DNA of 60,486 nt from NCBI GenBank assembly GCA_900555635.1, contig USLU01000029.1:1-60486 (forward strand), given 5' to 3'. This document shows, piece by piece, positions 42,601 to 50,062 of the stretch (its first letter is position 1; the number at the start of each line of letters is the position of its first letter). This DNA is from an uncultured Bacteroides sp. Its GTDB lineage: Bacteria > Bacteroidota > Bacteroidia > Bacteroidales > Bacteroidaceae. Under the pieces are notes generated by a model. That model did not search any database. It was given only the letters and a program-made list of their open reading frames with translations, and was not told the DNA's origin. A program made the position numbers and the translations under genes.

Positions 42601-42689
42601 TTGGCATCTAAAGCCAGATGACCACTACAAACTACAAAAATCAACACAAGCAGGAACAATCGTCTCATCTTTCTCTTCATTTCATCCAT
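39666..42689 (-). CDS. GH3-beta-lactamase-type fusion enzyme, secreted (copy 1)
   Basis: This 1007-residue exported protein joins a NagZ-like GH3 domain (about 55-420) to a C-terminal serine hydrolase of the class C beta-lactamase fold (about 620-1000), with a GH3 C-terminal-like region between. KHFPGHGDTDVDSH carries the GH3 histidine/aspartate acid-base pair and FTDALAMKG the nucleophile. The hydrolase motif SLTK is intact (S651, K654), with YSC in the YxN position and GHTG near the end. NagZ-type domains act on beta-N-acetylglucosaminides, often in peptidoglycan turnover. The partner domain may be an amidase or esterase acting on the same glycan. The start could be codon 4 or 8. Its paralogue lies 14 bp upstream. 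Confidence 0.85.
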   Translation of the reverse strand: MDEMKRKMRRLFLLVLIFVVCSGHLALDAKRALVPPAPVPAVEPSLVSGLQDDIRCRQWVDSVMQRLSMKERIGQLFIYTIAPQITKANKELLRKVVQDYKVGGLLFSGGLMQNQATLTNDAQRMAEVPLMITFDGEWGLSMRLRGTPVFPRNMVLGCIQDDSLIYEYGREVARQCRELGVQVNFAPVADVNINPKNPVINTRSFGESPVNVANKVVAYAKGLEDGGVLSVSKHFPGHGDTDVDSHKALPTLPFTRERLDSIELYPFRKAIHAGLGGIMVGHLEVPVFEERGGLPSSLSRNVVYDLLERELKFKGLIFTDALAMKGVATNSSVCLRALKAGNDLLLVPRRIKEEVEAVMDAVKLGELSEEDINEKCRKVLTYKYALDLVKKPTIRLSGLGTRINTPETRNLIRRLKLAAITVLGNESKVLPLDPAIKEVAVLNVGDSKEIQPFLKELSQYTHPVEFQLGANLSESQGQQLRDSLAHYKRILVCVTEQRLAAYQSFFAKFAPEVPVVYLCFVAGKYALQIHRGISAAEAMILAHSSDDDVQKQVADMLYGKAEADGRLSASIGGLFAAGTGMTLGTQTLPHFVPEEHGMNSRILAKIDSIAENGIREGAYPSCQVVVLKDGREMYNKSFGPVTTQSVYDLASLTKTTATLLAVMKLYDKGRLNLTDRVSDYLPFLQNTDKKNITVRELLMHESGLPSTILFYQDAIDKKSYTGPLFKGKFDKTHPARIGAQTWANPNFHFRKGLTSKNRTAEHTLQVTDSLWLNKAFKKEYLQQIADAPLKDKRYRYSCVGFIVLQQLVEALSGMPMDEFLAKEYYTPMGLERTGYLPLRFLKKDEIVPSSTDPFLRKTVLQGFVHDESAAFQGGVSGNAGLFSTAGEVARIYQMLLNGGELDGKRYLSKETCRLFTTTVSKISRRGLGFDKPDSRNPQNSPCSASAPASVYGHTGFTGTCAWVDPENGLVYVFLSNRIYPNVWNNKLQRLDIRPKIQETMYKAVISY

Positions 42690-42703
42690 TTAAAATAACC
42701 AGA

Positions 42704-45703
42704 CTATTTCAGACTCTTAAAAATCAGTTCTTGTATATCCGTACGTATCTTCATATCTCCCAACTTCGTATTCCAGACATGCGGATTTAGAGCGTTACTC
42801 AAGAATACATATACAGTTTTACTCGCGGGATCGACCCAAGCACAGGTTCCGGTAGACCCGGTATGTCCATATACGCTTTCGGGAGCAGAAGCCGAACAAG
42901 GGCTGCGGAGTATAATTGACACATCCGGTCTGTCAAAGCCCAGACCACGACGGCTGATTACAGACTTCTCCGTTGTAAACAAACGACAAGTGGCTTCGCT
43001 GAGATAACGTTTGCCATTCCATATACCGCCGTTCAGCAGCATTTGGTAAATCTTGGCAACCTCTTCAGCCGTAGAGAACAATCCTGCATTACCGGATAGG
43101 CCACCCATACAGGAAGCAGTCTCATCGTGTACATATCCACAGAGGTCCTGACGGCGCAGGTAATCATTCTCTGCCGTCGGCATAATCTCGGCTTTCGTAA
43201 ACTTGCGTAAAGGCAAGAACATAGTTCTTTGTAATCCCATCGGTGCATAAAACTCTTTAGCAAGATACAAGTCCATCGGAAGTTTCACAATAGATTCTAC
43301 AATCTGTTGCAACAGTACAAATCCGGGGTCACTATACACATAACGTTTGCTATCGAGTTCCGATTTAGCGATGGACTGAAGAAGTGTATTCTTGAAACTC
43401 TTATTCAACCATAAGCCATCACCCATTTGCAGGGTATACACCGGAGTTTGCTTTTCGGAAGTGAGTCCTTTCTTGAATTTAAAGTCCGAACAATAATAAC
43501 TGTGTTCGCTTACTTGTGTATAATGCCACTTATCTATCCAACTCTGCGAGTAAGGACCATGTACTGAATTCGGATCAATTATATCCAGATAAAAACGGAT
43601 ATAGGGAGGCAAACCGGACTCATGGAGCAGCAAATCACGAATAGATATATTCTTCTTATTACCTGCACGCAACAAAGGAAGATATTTGGAAGCCTTATCA
43701 TCCAGTTTCAGTTTTCCTTCATCATACAGTTTCATGACCGCCAGCAGAGTTGCAGTAGTCGTAGTCAAAGAAGATAAATCAAACATATCGGTAGAACGTA
43801 CCGCTGTCGAATCTTTTGCCGAATGGATTCCAAAACCTTTATCATAGATTGTCTGACCATCTTTCAGAATCATGATACGGCAGCCCGGATATGCACCGGC
43901 GGCCAATCCTTTTTGAGCCACAGCATCCACACTTTGCAATACATAAGATTTCATGCCATAATCTTCCGGTATAGCTGCTCCCGACTTCATGCCAGGCTCT
44001 ATCGTACAACCGGTTCCGGCAGGAAAGAGTTTACCGATGCTCATGGATATCTTTCCATTGGCAGGTGCTTTCGCAAACAGTACATCGGCAACATACTGTT
44101 GCAAGTCAGCCTCATCTGAATGGGCTAATACAACCGCACTCGACTTTGCCAATGCCGGCACCAATGGCTGTAAAGTCCGATAGGAAGTAAAGAAGGTATA
44201 AACCAAGGGAGCTTGCAAATCAAGGTTAGCTAAGAAGGCTACATCTCTATCACTAACATAACTGGAACCGGTAATACTGATAATTACACGGCGGTAAGTG
44301 GCAAGTTTACGTTTCACGTCTTCACGAGTCGCCTCATCGGCGTTCCAAGGCAGATAGAAACAACTGACACCCGCTTGTTTTTTCACAGCCTCCACAAAAG
44401 CAGCATCTTGCTCTTTCTCCCCTACACTAAGTAATGCAATACCACCATCTACAGGAGCCAAAGGAAGAATACCAAAATAGTTATTCAGCACCGTGACTGC
44501 CGAGTGACGCAATTTTGCAGCCAAAGTTTGCGCTTCATCCGTGTTAATACGGAAACTCATACCGCTTACTTGCAGTTTAGGTTGCGGAGTTCTTAACCCC
44601 AACATATATTTATAGGTCAACACCCTGCGGCATCTGGCATCCAGTTCTTCTTTGCTGATTTTACCTGAATGTACGGCATTTATCAGTTCTTCTACAGCAT
44701 TCTTAGTGTTATACTGTACCAATAACATATCATTTCCCGCTAAGAAAGCTTTAGTCGTGACTTGAGGAACTTCCGATACACCTTTCATATCCAAAGCATC
44801 CGTAAACACCAGTCCCTTAAAACCAAGTTCTTCTTTCAGTAAATCAGTGACAACCTTCTTTGATAAAGAAGAGGCCGTAACACCATCCGGTTCCAATACC
44901 GGTACTTGCAAATGTCCTACCATTACCCCTCCAAGTCCGGCACGTACCATCTCTTTAAAAGGATATAGCTCGATACTATCCAAACGGGCACGGTTATAAT
45001 ACAAGGTAGGCAACTCCTTATGCGAGTCTGAATCGGTATCTCCATGTCCGGGGAAATGTTTACAAACGGATAAAACACCTCCGCTTTCCAATCCATTGCT
45101 GTATGCCAGTACCTTTTCCGCCACTTTCTTCGGGTCTTCACCAAAAGAGCGTACATGTATAACCGGATTAAATGGATTCGTATTCACATCGGCATCCGGT
45201 GCAAAGTTAACGTACACACCAAGTTCACGGAATTGGCGAGCCACTTCACGTCCGTATTCTTCAATCAAAGCATTGTCCTGAATACACCCCAAGGCTGCGT
45301 TACGAGGATAATTCGGAGTGCCTTTCAATCGCATGGCAAGTCCCCATTCACCATCAAAAGTTATCATAAGCGGAGTTTTCGCACTCTTTTGTGCAAGATT
45401 TGTCAGAATAGCCTGTTCTTCCGCTGTTCCTTCTGAAAATAACAAACCGCCCACTTTATATTTTTTAGCTAACTCACGTATATGCTTTTTATTCTTTCCA
45501 TCTACTTTCGCCGGAATAGTAGCCACTATAAGCTGACCCACTTTTTCCTGAAGGCTTAACTTGGAGAAAACAGAATCTACCCATTGGCGACAACGTGTAT
45601 CCGCCGCAGAAGGTATAAACGGAGAAGTCTGCGCATGAAGCGGGGCTATTCCTAACAGAATTCCCACCATCCACAGCAGGAGAACATATTTTTTCATGTA
45701 CAT
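42704..45703 (-). CDS. GH3-beta-lactamase-type fusion enzyme, secreted (copy 2, altered SxxK)
   Basis: This 999-residue paralogue has the same layout: signal peptide (about 1-24), GH3 domain with KHFPGHGDTDSDSH and FTDALDMKG, middle region, then a beta-lactamase-like domain. In the serine-hydrolase motif the lysine is lost: the sequence is SLTT (S645, T648) where copy 1 has SLTK. The codon is ACG, so this is not a single-base read of AAA or AAG. YSD and GHTG are kept. The GH3 half looks active; the second half is probably catalytically impaired or has become a binding domain. It is the upstream member of the tandem pair, both on the minus strand. Confidence 0.85.
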   Translation of the reverse strand: MYMKKYVLLLWMVGILLGIAPLHAQTSPFIPSAADTRCRQWVDSVFSKLSLQEKVGQLIVATIPAKVDGKNKKHIRELAKKYKVGGLLFSEGTAEEQAILTNLAQKSAKTPLMITFDGEWGLAMRLKGTPNYPRNAALGCIQDNALIEEYGREVARQFRELGVYVNFAPDADVNTNPFNPVIHVRSFGEDPKKVAEKVLAYSNGLESGGVLSVCKHFPGHGDTDSDSHKELPTLYYNRARLDSIELYPFKEMVRAGLGGVMVGHLQVPVLEPDGVTASSLSKKVVTDLLKEELGFKGLVFTDALDMKGVSEVPQVTTKAFLAGNDMLLVQYNTKNAVEELINAVHSGKISKEELDARCRRVLTYKYMLGLRTPQPKLQVSGMSFRINTDEAQTLAAKLRHSAVTVLNNYFGILPLAPVDGGIALLSVGEKEQDAAFVEAVKKQAGVSCFYLPWNADEATREDVKRKLATYRRVIISITGSSYVSDRDVAFLANLDLQAPLVYTFFTSYRTLQPLVPALAKSSAVVLAHSDEADLQQYVADVLFAKAPANGKISMSIGKLFPAGTGCTIEPGMKSGAAIPEDYGMKSYVLQSVDAVAQKGLAAGAYPGCRIMILKDGQTIYDKGFGIHSAKDSTAVRSTDMFDLSSLTTTTATLLAVMKLYDEGKLKLDDKASKYLPLLRAGNKKNISIRDLLLHESGLPPYIRFYLDIIDPNSVHGPYSQSWIDKWHYTQVSEHSYYCSDFKFKKGLTSEKQTPVYTLQMGDGLWLNKSFKNTLLQSIAKSELDSKRYVYSDPGFVLLQQIVESIVKLPMDLYLAKEFYAPMGLQRTMFLPLRKFTKAEIMPTAENDYLRRQDLCGYVHDETASCMGGLSGNAGLFSTAEEVAKIYQMLLNGGIWNGKRYLSEATCRLFTTEKSVISRRGLGFDRPDVSIILRSPCSASAPESVYGHTGSTGTCAWVDPASKTVYVFLSNALNPHVWNTKLGDMKIRTDIQELIFKSLK

Positions 45704-45721
45704 AGTTTGATGATTGAATAA

Positions 45722-46567
45722 TTACTGTTTCTTTGTTAACGTCAAAACTTGTTCTCCTACAAATATTCCACTTTTACCTGTGTGACAAACAGGAACATTC
45801 TTCCCATCAGCATTCAAGTAGTTAACGGGTTTCTCCATAAATGTATGGGAGTGCCCACCCAAGATAATATCTATATTATTGGTTTTACTAACCAGATCTT
45901 CGTCGGAATCACCAGTGGCATTGCGGATACCCAAATGTGAAAGACAAATAACAACGTCGCATCCTTTTTCAATCTTCAAAAGATCAGCCATTTCCTGCGC
46001 TACCTTTATCGGGTCGTTATATACAATACCCTCACATTTATCAGCTTGTACCAAGCCTTCCATCTTCGGGCTTAAGCCGAACACACCGATCTTCACTCCT
46101 TCACGTTCAAGTATAATGTATGGTTTCACCAGACCTTCGAGTACCGTCCCCGTCACATCGTAATTGGCACAAACCACAGGAAAGTTAGCCATACGGAACA
46201 AGCGAGCCATATTATCCATTCCAAAGTCGAATTCATGATTACCTATCGTCATTGCATCATATTTCATCAGATTCATCATCTTGACTTCCACCTCTCCTTT
46301 AGAAAAGTTATAATAAGGTGTGCCTTGAGAGAAATCTCCACAATCGAAAAGTAACATATCGGGATGCTCACTACGATACTGTTTGATGAATGATGTCCGA
46401 CGCACCGTACCGCCCATTCCGGCATAAGTATCTGCGACTTCTTTACTTATCGGTTCTATGCGGCTGTGCGTGTCACTTGTCTGCAATATAAACAGCTGTT
46501 TGTCTTGCTGTGCTGATGCAGAAAATATGAAAAGCAGTAAAACTGCTAAAAAGTATATACGTTTCAT
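45722..46567 (-). CDS. 5'-nucleotidase metallophosphatase domain protein, secreted
   Basis: This 281-residue protein has a signal peptide ending ASAQ at about 20 and a calcineurin-like phosphoesterase domain. TSDTHSRIEP, FDCGDFSQGT, IGNHEFDFG, VICLSHLG and LGGHSHTF supply the metal-binding residues. It corresponds to the N-terminal half of UshA-type 5'-nucleotidases, which remove phosphate from nucleotides in the periplasm. The substrate-binding half is encoded as a separate protein 15 bp upstream. Both frames are intact with their own export signals, so this is a genuine two-gene arrangement and not a frameshift. Confidence 0.87.
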   Translation of the reverse strand: MKRIYFLAVLLLFIFSASAQQDKQLFILQTSDTHSRIEPISKEVADTYAGMGGTVRRTSFIKQYRSEHPDMLLFDCGDFSQGTPYYNFSKGEVEVKMMNLMKYDAMTIGNHEFDFGMDNMARLFRMANFPVVCANYDVTGTVLEGLVKPYIILEREGVKIGVFGLSPKMEGLVQADKCEGIVYNDPIKVAQEMADLLKIEKGCDVVICLSHLGIRNATGDSDEDLVSKTNNIDIILGGHSHTFMEKPVNYLNADGKNVPVCHTGKSGIFVGEQVLTLTKKQ

Positions 46568-46582
46568 TTTTATTCCGGATTA

Positions 46583-47353
46583 TCAATTTTCAACTGTTAC
46601 TCGTCCTTCAATGCGGGATGTAATCTTTTTGCCTGCTGCCGTCTGTTGTTCCACATACTTCATAAACAAACCACGTAGAACAAGTGCATCGGGACATTCC
46701 CTCTTTTCAGCTTGTGGCAAAGCAGTCATTCCATCATTACCATCTGCCAGATAATCAATTGTAGCGACCGTATAGAATTGATTGTCCACCACCGGCTTAC
46801 CACCAATGGTACCTTCCAATAACTTTCCATCCTTGTTTATCTTCAGTTGGATGCCACTTACTCCTTCACCCATTCTAGCTGCAATATTCTCGAATAACAT
46901 TTTCAAGACTGACCCTTTCAGCGTCAACACACAAAGGGAATTTTCAAATGGTAATATCTCATAGATCTGTTCTATCGTAATAGGTCCTTCCGTCAACATG
47001 CTACGAATACCACCTACATTCACCAATCCCACATCAGCCGGTTTACCAATCACCTCAACCGCCGACTCACGCAATACATCCGCCACCAAATTAGTCAAGG
47101 GACTCTCGGGTCTGAAGCGATCCATTGACATTTCAGCCGTTCCTACTACATGATACATAATACTATCCATTTGTGCTTTATAAGGCGCAAGCAGAGCAAC
47201 TGCCTCTGCATCCGGTTTTGCATCCCAAGTGGAGTCTATCGGTATTCTGCCACCTGTTACATTTGTTACTTCATAAACAGAATGACAAGAAGTTAACAAA
47301 AGCAGAAGTGTAAATGCTACCGACGAGAAGAGTTTTAAATAAGGTCTATTCAT
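46583..47353 (-). CDS. 5'-nucleotidase C-terminal domain lipoprotein
   Basis: This 256-residue lipoprotein has lipobox LLLTSC-H at C23 and the 5'-nucleotidase C-terminal domain. ESPLTNLVADVLRESA, DVGLVNVGGIRSML (nucleotide-stacking region), ITIEQIYEILPFENSLCV and TIDYLADGNDGM are typical. This half binds the nucleoside in UshA. It is anchored by lipid while the catalytic partner encoded 15 bp downstream has a cleavable signal peptide, so the two probably assemble at the membrane. Confidence 0.87.
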   Translation of the reverse strand: MNRPYLKLFSSVAFTLLLLLTSCHSVYEVTNVTGGRIPIDSTWDAKPDAEAVALLAPYKAQMDSIMYHVVGTAEMSMDRFRPESPLTNLVADVLRESAVEVIGKPADVGLVNVGGIRSMLTEGPITIEQIYEILPFENSLCVLTLKGSVLKMLFENIAARMGEGVSGIQLKINKDGKLLEGTIGGKPVVDNQFYTVATIDYLADGNDGMTALPQAEKRECPDALVLRGLFMKYVEQQTAAGKKITSRIEGRVTVEN

Positions 47354-47418
47354 CTTTTATTGTTTTTTTATTGCTACAAATATACCTTTTCTTTTTTTGC
47401 TCCCAAAGAGGGGGAGTA

Positions 47419-47615
47419 CTTTTCTTTTGCCTTGATGCAAAAGAAAAGATACCAAAAGAAAACATCAAGGCTGCACTTTCGGTACTATCTACGCTTGACG
47501 CTCCTACAGTAAGACCGTGAAGACATGCAAGGTGGAATTGTCATATCTGAGCTTCAAGCTGCATTTTTCTAACTGTAATGTTTCTTTTTCTTTTGCATCA
47601 AGGCAAAAGAAAAAG
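47419..47615. repeat. Paired mirror hairpins flanking a short repeat-like segment
   Basis: Hairpin 1 (47419-47448) is CTTTTCTTTTGC-CTTGAT-GCAAAAGAAAAG. Hairpin 2 (47584-47615) is CTTTTTCTTTTGC-ATCAAG-GCAAAAGAAAAAG. Their loops are reverse complements, so the whole 197-bp unit is bounded by inverted copies of one hairpin. The layout is like a small non-autonomous repeat element. It lies upstream of rplS. Confidence 0.6.
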
Positions 47616-47625
47616 TTCACAAACT

Positions 47626-47657
47626 CTTGTAGATGTGGCAAATAATTCGTTACTTTG
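47626..47657 (+). promoter_or_regulatory. Promoter of rplS
   Basis: CTTG at 47626-47629 and TTACTTTG at 47650-47657 are 20 bp apart. They match the -33 and -7 pattern (TTTG, TAnnTTTG) with one mismatch each. Transcription would start near 47663, giving a leader of about 84 nt. Confidence 0.5.
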
Positions 47658-47668
47658 CACCGCTTTCG

Positions 47669-47713
47669 CGCAATCGCTGTCAGGAGACACAGAGAGAAGC
47701 CTGGTATGTTGCG
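47669..47713 (+). promoter_or_regulatory. Structured 5' leader of rplS, possible L19 autoregulatory element
   Basis: CGCAA (47669-47673) can pair with TTGCG (47709-47713), enclosing CAGG (47681-47684) and CCTG (47700-47703). CTGT/ACAG inside forms a competing hairpin. It ends 33 nt before the rplS start. Ribosomal-protein leaders that bind their own product are known in bacteria, including L19 leaders in related Flavobacteriia. Identity with that class is not shown here. Confidence 0.3.
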
Positions 47714-47746
47714 TTGTAACGATCAAACAATTTAAGTAATAAAACA

Positions 47747-48100
47747 ATGGATTTAATTAAAATTGCAGAAGAAGCATTTGCTACCGGTAAACAACACCCG
47801 AGCTTCAAAGCAGGTGACACAGTTACTGTAGCTTATCGTATCATCGAAGGTAACAAAGAGCGTGTACAGTTGTACCGTGGTGTTGTTATCAAGATTGCCG
47901 GACATGGTGACAAGAAACGTTTTACAGTTCGTAAAATGTCTGGTACTATTGGTGTTGAACGTATTTTCCCTATTGAATCACCGGCTATCGATAGCATCGA
48001 AGTGAACAAAGTGGGTAAAGTTCGTCGCGCTAAATTGTACTACTTGCGTGCACTTACTGGTAAGAAAGCTAGAATTAAAGAAAAAAGAGTTAACGGTTAA
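47747..48100 (+). CDS. rplS: 50S ribosomal protein L19
   Basis: This 117-residue protein is L19 of the large ribosomal subunit, located at the 30S-50S interface. FKAGDTVTVAYRIIEGNKER, YRGVVI, TVRKMSGTIGVERIFPIESP and VNKVGKVRRAKLYYLR(A/D)L-type sequence are the family signature. The frame is intact and the length is usual. It is transcribed alone, between an upstream structured leader and a bidirectional terminator. Confidence 0.98.
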   Translation: MDLIKIAEEAFATGKQHPSFKAGDTVTVAYRIIEGNKERVQLYRGVVIKIAGHGDKKRFTVRKMSGTIGVERIFPIESPAIDSIEVNKVGKVRRAKLYYLRALTGKKARIKEKRVNG

Positions 48101-48120
48101 TCTGTTATATTCCGATTTCG

Positions 48121-48164
48121 AAATAAAAAAGGGAAACTTCATGAAAGTTTCCCTTTTTTATTTC
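48121..48164. terminator. Bidirectional terminator between rplS and the ROK kinase gene
   Basis: Arms AAATAAAAAAGGGAAACTT and its complement AAGTTTCCCTTTTTTATTT flank a short CATGA loop. A-run and T-run ends allow termination on both strands. The stem contains about 18 pairs. Confidence 0.85.
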
Positions 48165-48177
48165 TTCAGTAATCTGC

Positions 48178-49158
48178 TTACTTAATCTCTCTCAATTCCC
48201 AGCCCAATGCGCTAGCTCCCAACACAGCAGCGTCAGAGTCTTTCAATTCAGATGCCAACAATTTAGCCTTGCCTTTGAAAATGGTCAAGATATTGTCATC
48301 AAGTGCTTTTTGGATAGGTTTGAAGATATAATCGCCGGATTTAGCCAAACCACCGAACAATACAATAGCCTCGGGGCTTGAGAAAGCGATGAAATCAGCT
48401 AGAGCTTCGCCCAGGATAGTACCTGTAAATTCGAAGATATCTTGCGCCAACTTGTCACCTTTAACGGCTGCATCATATACATCTTTAGAGGTAATGTTTT
48501 CAGCAGGAATAGAACGCAACAAACTAGGTTCAGTACGTGCTGCAAGGAATTCGCGTGCAGAACGTGCCACACCTGTAGCCGAGCAGTAAGTCTCCAAACA
48601 GCCGTGACGTCCGCATCCGCAGAGACGACCGTTTTCACGGCGAATGATAGTATGACCTAATTCACCGGCAAAACCATCGTGTCCATATACCATCTGACCG
48701 TTGATAACAATACCACTGCCTACACCTGTACCCAGAGTAATCATGATAAAGTCTTTCATACCGCGGGCAGCGCCATAAGTCATTTCACCGATAGCGGCAG
48801 CATTCGCGTCATTGGTCAATGCAGTAGGAATGCCCAAGCGTTCTTCAAACATAGCAGCCAATGGAATAACGCCTTTCCAAGGAAGATTCGGAGCAAATTC
48901 AATTGTACCGCTATAATAGTTTCCATTAGGAGCACCAATACCGATACCTTTTATTTTATCTACACCACCGTTAGCTATAATCAACGGAAGAAGATTTTTG
49001 CAAACCTCATCTACATAATCATCAGCTTTTTCGTATGCTCCGGTCTTGATAGAACCGCTTGCTACAATAGTTCCGCGTGCGTCTACAATACCAAAGACGG
49101 TATTTGTACCGCCTATGTCAATGCCCACTACATAGGGCTTTTCCATGTTTGAATTCAT
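48178..49158 (-). CDS. ROK-family sugar kinase (glucokinase-like)
   Basis: From the ATG at 49158 the protein has 326 residues. The ATP-binding DIGGTNT lies near the N-terminus, the catalytic aspartate is in LTNDANAAAIGE, and the zinc-binding ROK signature is CGCGRHGCLE after GHTIIRRENG. It phosphorylates a hexose, most likely glucose, with ATP in the cytoplasm. Glucose released by the mannosylglucose phosphorylase would be a substrate, although the gene is 33 kb away. A longer frame opens at 49194, and a start at 49146 (MEKPYVVGI) is also possible. It is monocistronic, convergent with rplS. Confidence 0.88.
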   Translation of the reverse strand: MNSNMEKPYVVGIDIGGTNTVFGIVDARGTIVASGSIKTGAYEKADDYVDEVCKNLLPLIIANGGVDKIKGIGIGAPNGNYYSGTIEFAPNLPWKGVIPLAAMFEERLGIPTALTNDANAAAIGEMTYGAARGMKDFIMITLGTGVGSGIVINGQMVYGHDGFAGELGHTIIRRENGRLCGCGRHGCLETYCSATGVARSAREFLAARTEPSLLRSIPAENITSKDVYDAAVKGDKLAQDIFEFTGTILGEALADFIAFSSPEAIVLFGGLAKSGDYIFKPIQKALDDNILTIFKGKAKLLASELKDSDAAVLGASALGWELREIK

Positions 49159-49308
49159 GATATTACGTTTGTTTAAAGGGTTAGTTAATAACATTAATGG
49201 TTACAAATTACACAAAGAAAAATGACACTGCAAAATCTTTTTTTAAAAAACTTCGCTTCATTTGCAACTTTTCGTAACATCGGTGCGTCTAATAAGGAAA
49301 AATAATAA

Positions 49309-50052
49309 GTGAATAGCAATAAACAGGGAGAAATCGTGATACAGCTAAAAGACATTAACAAGACCTACAACAACGGAGCACCGCTGCATGTGCTCAAAGG
49401 CATCAATTTAGATATCCAGAAAGGAGAGTTTGTTTCCATTATGGGAGCATCCGGTTCGGGCAAGTCCACCTTACTTAATATATTAGGTATTCTGGATAAT
49501 TATGATACCGGCGAGTATTACCTGAACGGTACACTCATCAAGAACCTGAGTGAAACAAAAGCAGCCGAATACCGTAATCGTATGATCGGTTTCATTTTCC
49601 AGTCTTTCAACTTGATTTCATTCAAGAATGCTGTAGAGAATGTAGCTCTTCCTCTCTTCTATCAAGGAGTCAGTCGCCGCAAACGCAATGCGTTGGCGCT
49701 GGAATATCTCGACAAACTGGGACTGAAAGAGTGGGCACATCACATGCCGAACGAAATGTCCGGTGGTCAGAAACAACGTGTAGCTATAGCCCGTGCACTT
49801 ATCACCCACCCTCAAATCATACTTGCCGATGAACCTACCGGTGCATTGGACAGTAAGACATCGGTAGAAGTAATGCAGATATTAAAAGATCTGCACGCTG
49901 CAGGTATGACGATTGTTGTGGTAACCCACGAAAGCGGCGTTGCCAATCAGACGGACAAGATTATCCACATCAAAGACGGTATCATCGAAAACATCGAAGA
50001 AAACTTGAATCACGATGCGTCACCGTTCGGAGTAGACGGATTCATGAAATAA
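49309..50052 (+). CDS. ABC transporter ATPase, MacB/LolD type
   Basis: This 247-residue ATPase has Walker A GASGSGKST, the Q-loop in FIFQSFNLIS, the signature MSGGQKQRVAIARAL, Walker B IILADEPTGALDS and the switch His in VVVTHE. The start is GTG at 49309 with AAGGA 8 nt upstream; a second GTG at 49336 could also serve. It powers the two MacB-type permeases encoded next. No membrane segment is present. It is the first gene of a five-gene efflux operon. Confidence 0.9.
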   Translation: MNSNKQGEIVIQLKDINKTYNNGAPLHVLKGINLDIQKGEFVSIMGASGSGKSTLLNILGILDNYDTGEYYLNGTLIKNLSETKAAEYRNRMIGFIFQSFNLISFKNAVENVALPLFYQGVSRRKRNALALEYLDKLGLKEWAHHMPNEMSGGQKQRVAIARALITHPQIILADEPTGALDSKTSVEVMQILKDLHAAGMTIVVVTHESGVANQTDKIIHIKDGIIENIEENLNHDASPFGVDGFMK

Positions 50053-50062
50053 AGAATACACT

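Larger units (their letters stand above)
47354..47746. other. Intergenic region upstream of rplS
   Basis: This 393-bp stretch separates divergently transcribed genes. It holds the mirror-hairpin element (47419-47615), a promoter (47626-47657) and a structured rplS leader. The short plus-strand frame starting at 47314 lies inside the repeat and is not a credible gene. Confidence 0.55.

Noticed and set aside
42704..45703. Copy 2 of the GH3 fusion as a pseudogene
   Set aside because: The frame is intact, the GH3 catalytic motifs are conserved and the signal peptide is good; only one motif residue is changed.
45722..47353. Frameshift splitting one 5'-nucleotidase gene
   Set aside because: Each half has its own start and export signal and they are separated by a real intergenic gap, so this is a two-gene arrangement.
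47314..47520. 68-codon frame upstream of rplS
   Set aside because: It runs through a hairpin repeat and has no ribosome-binding site or domain.
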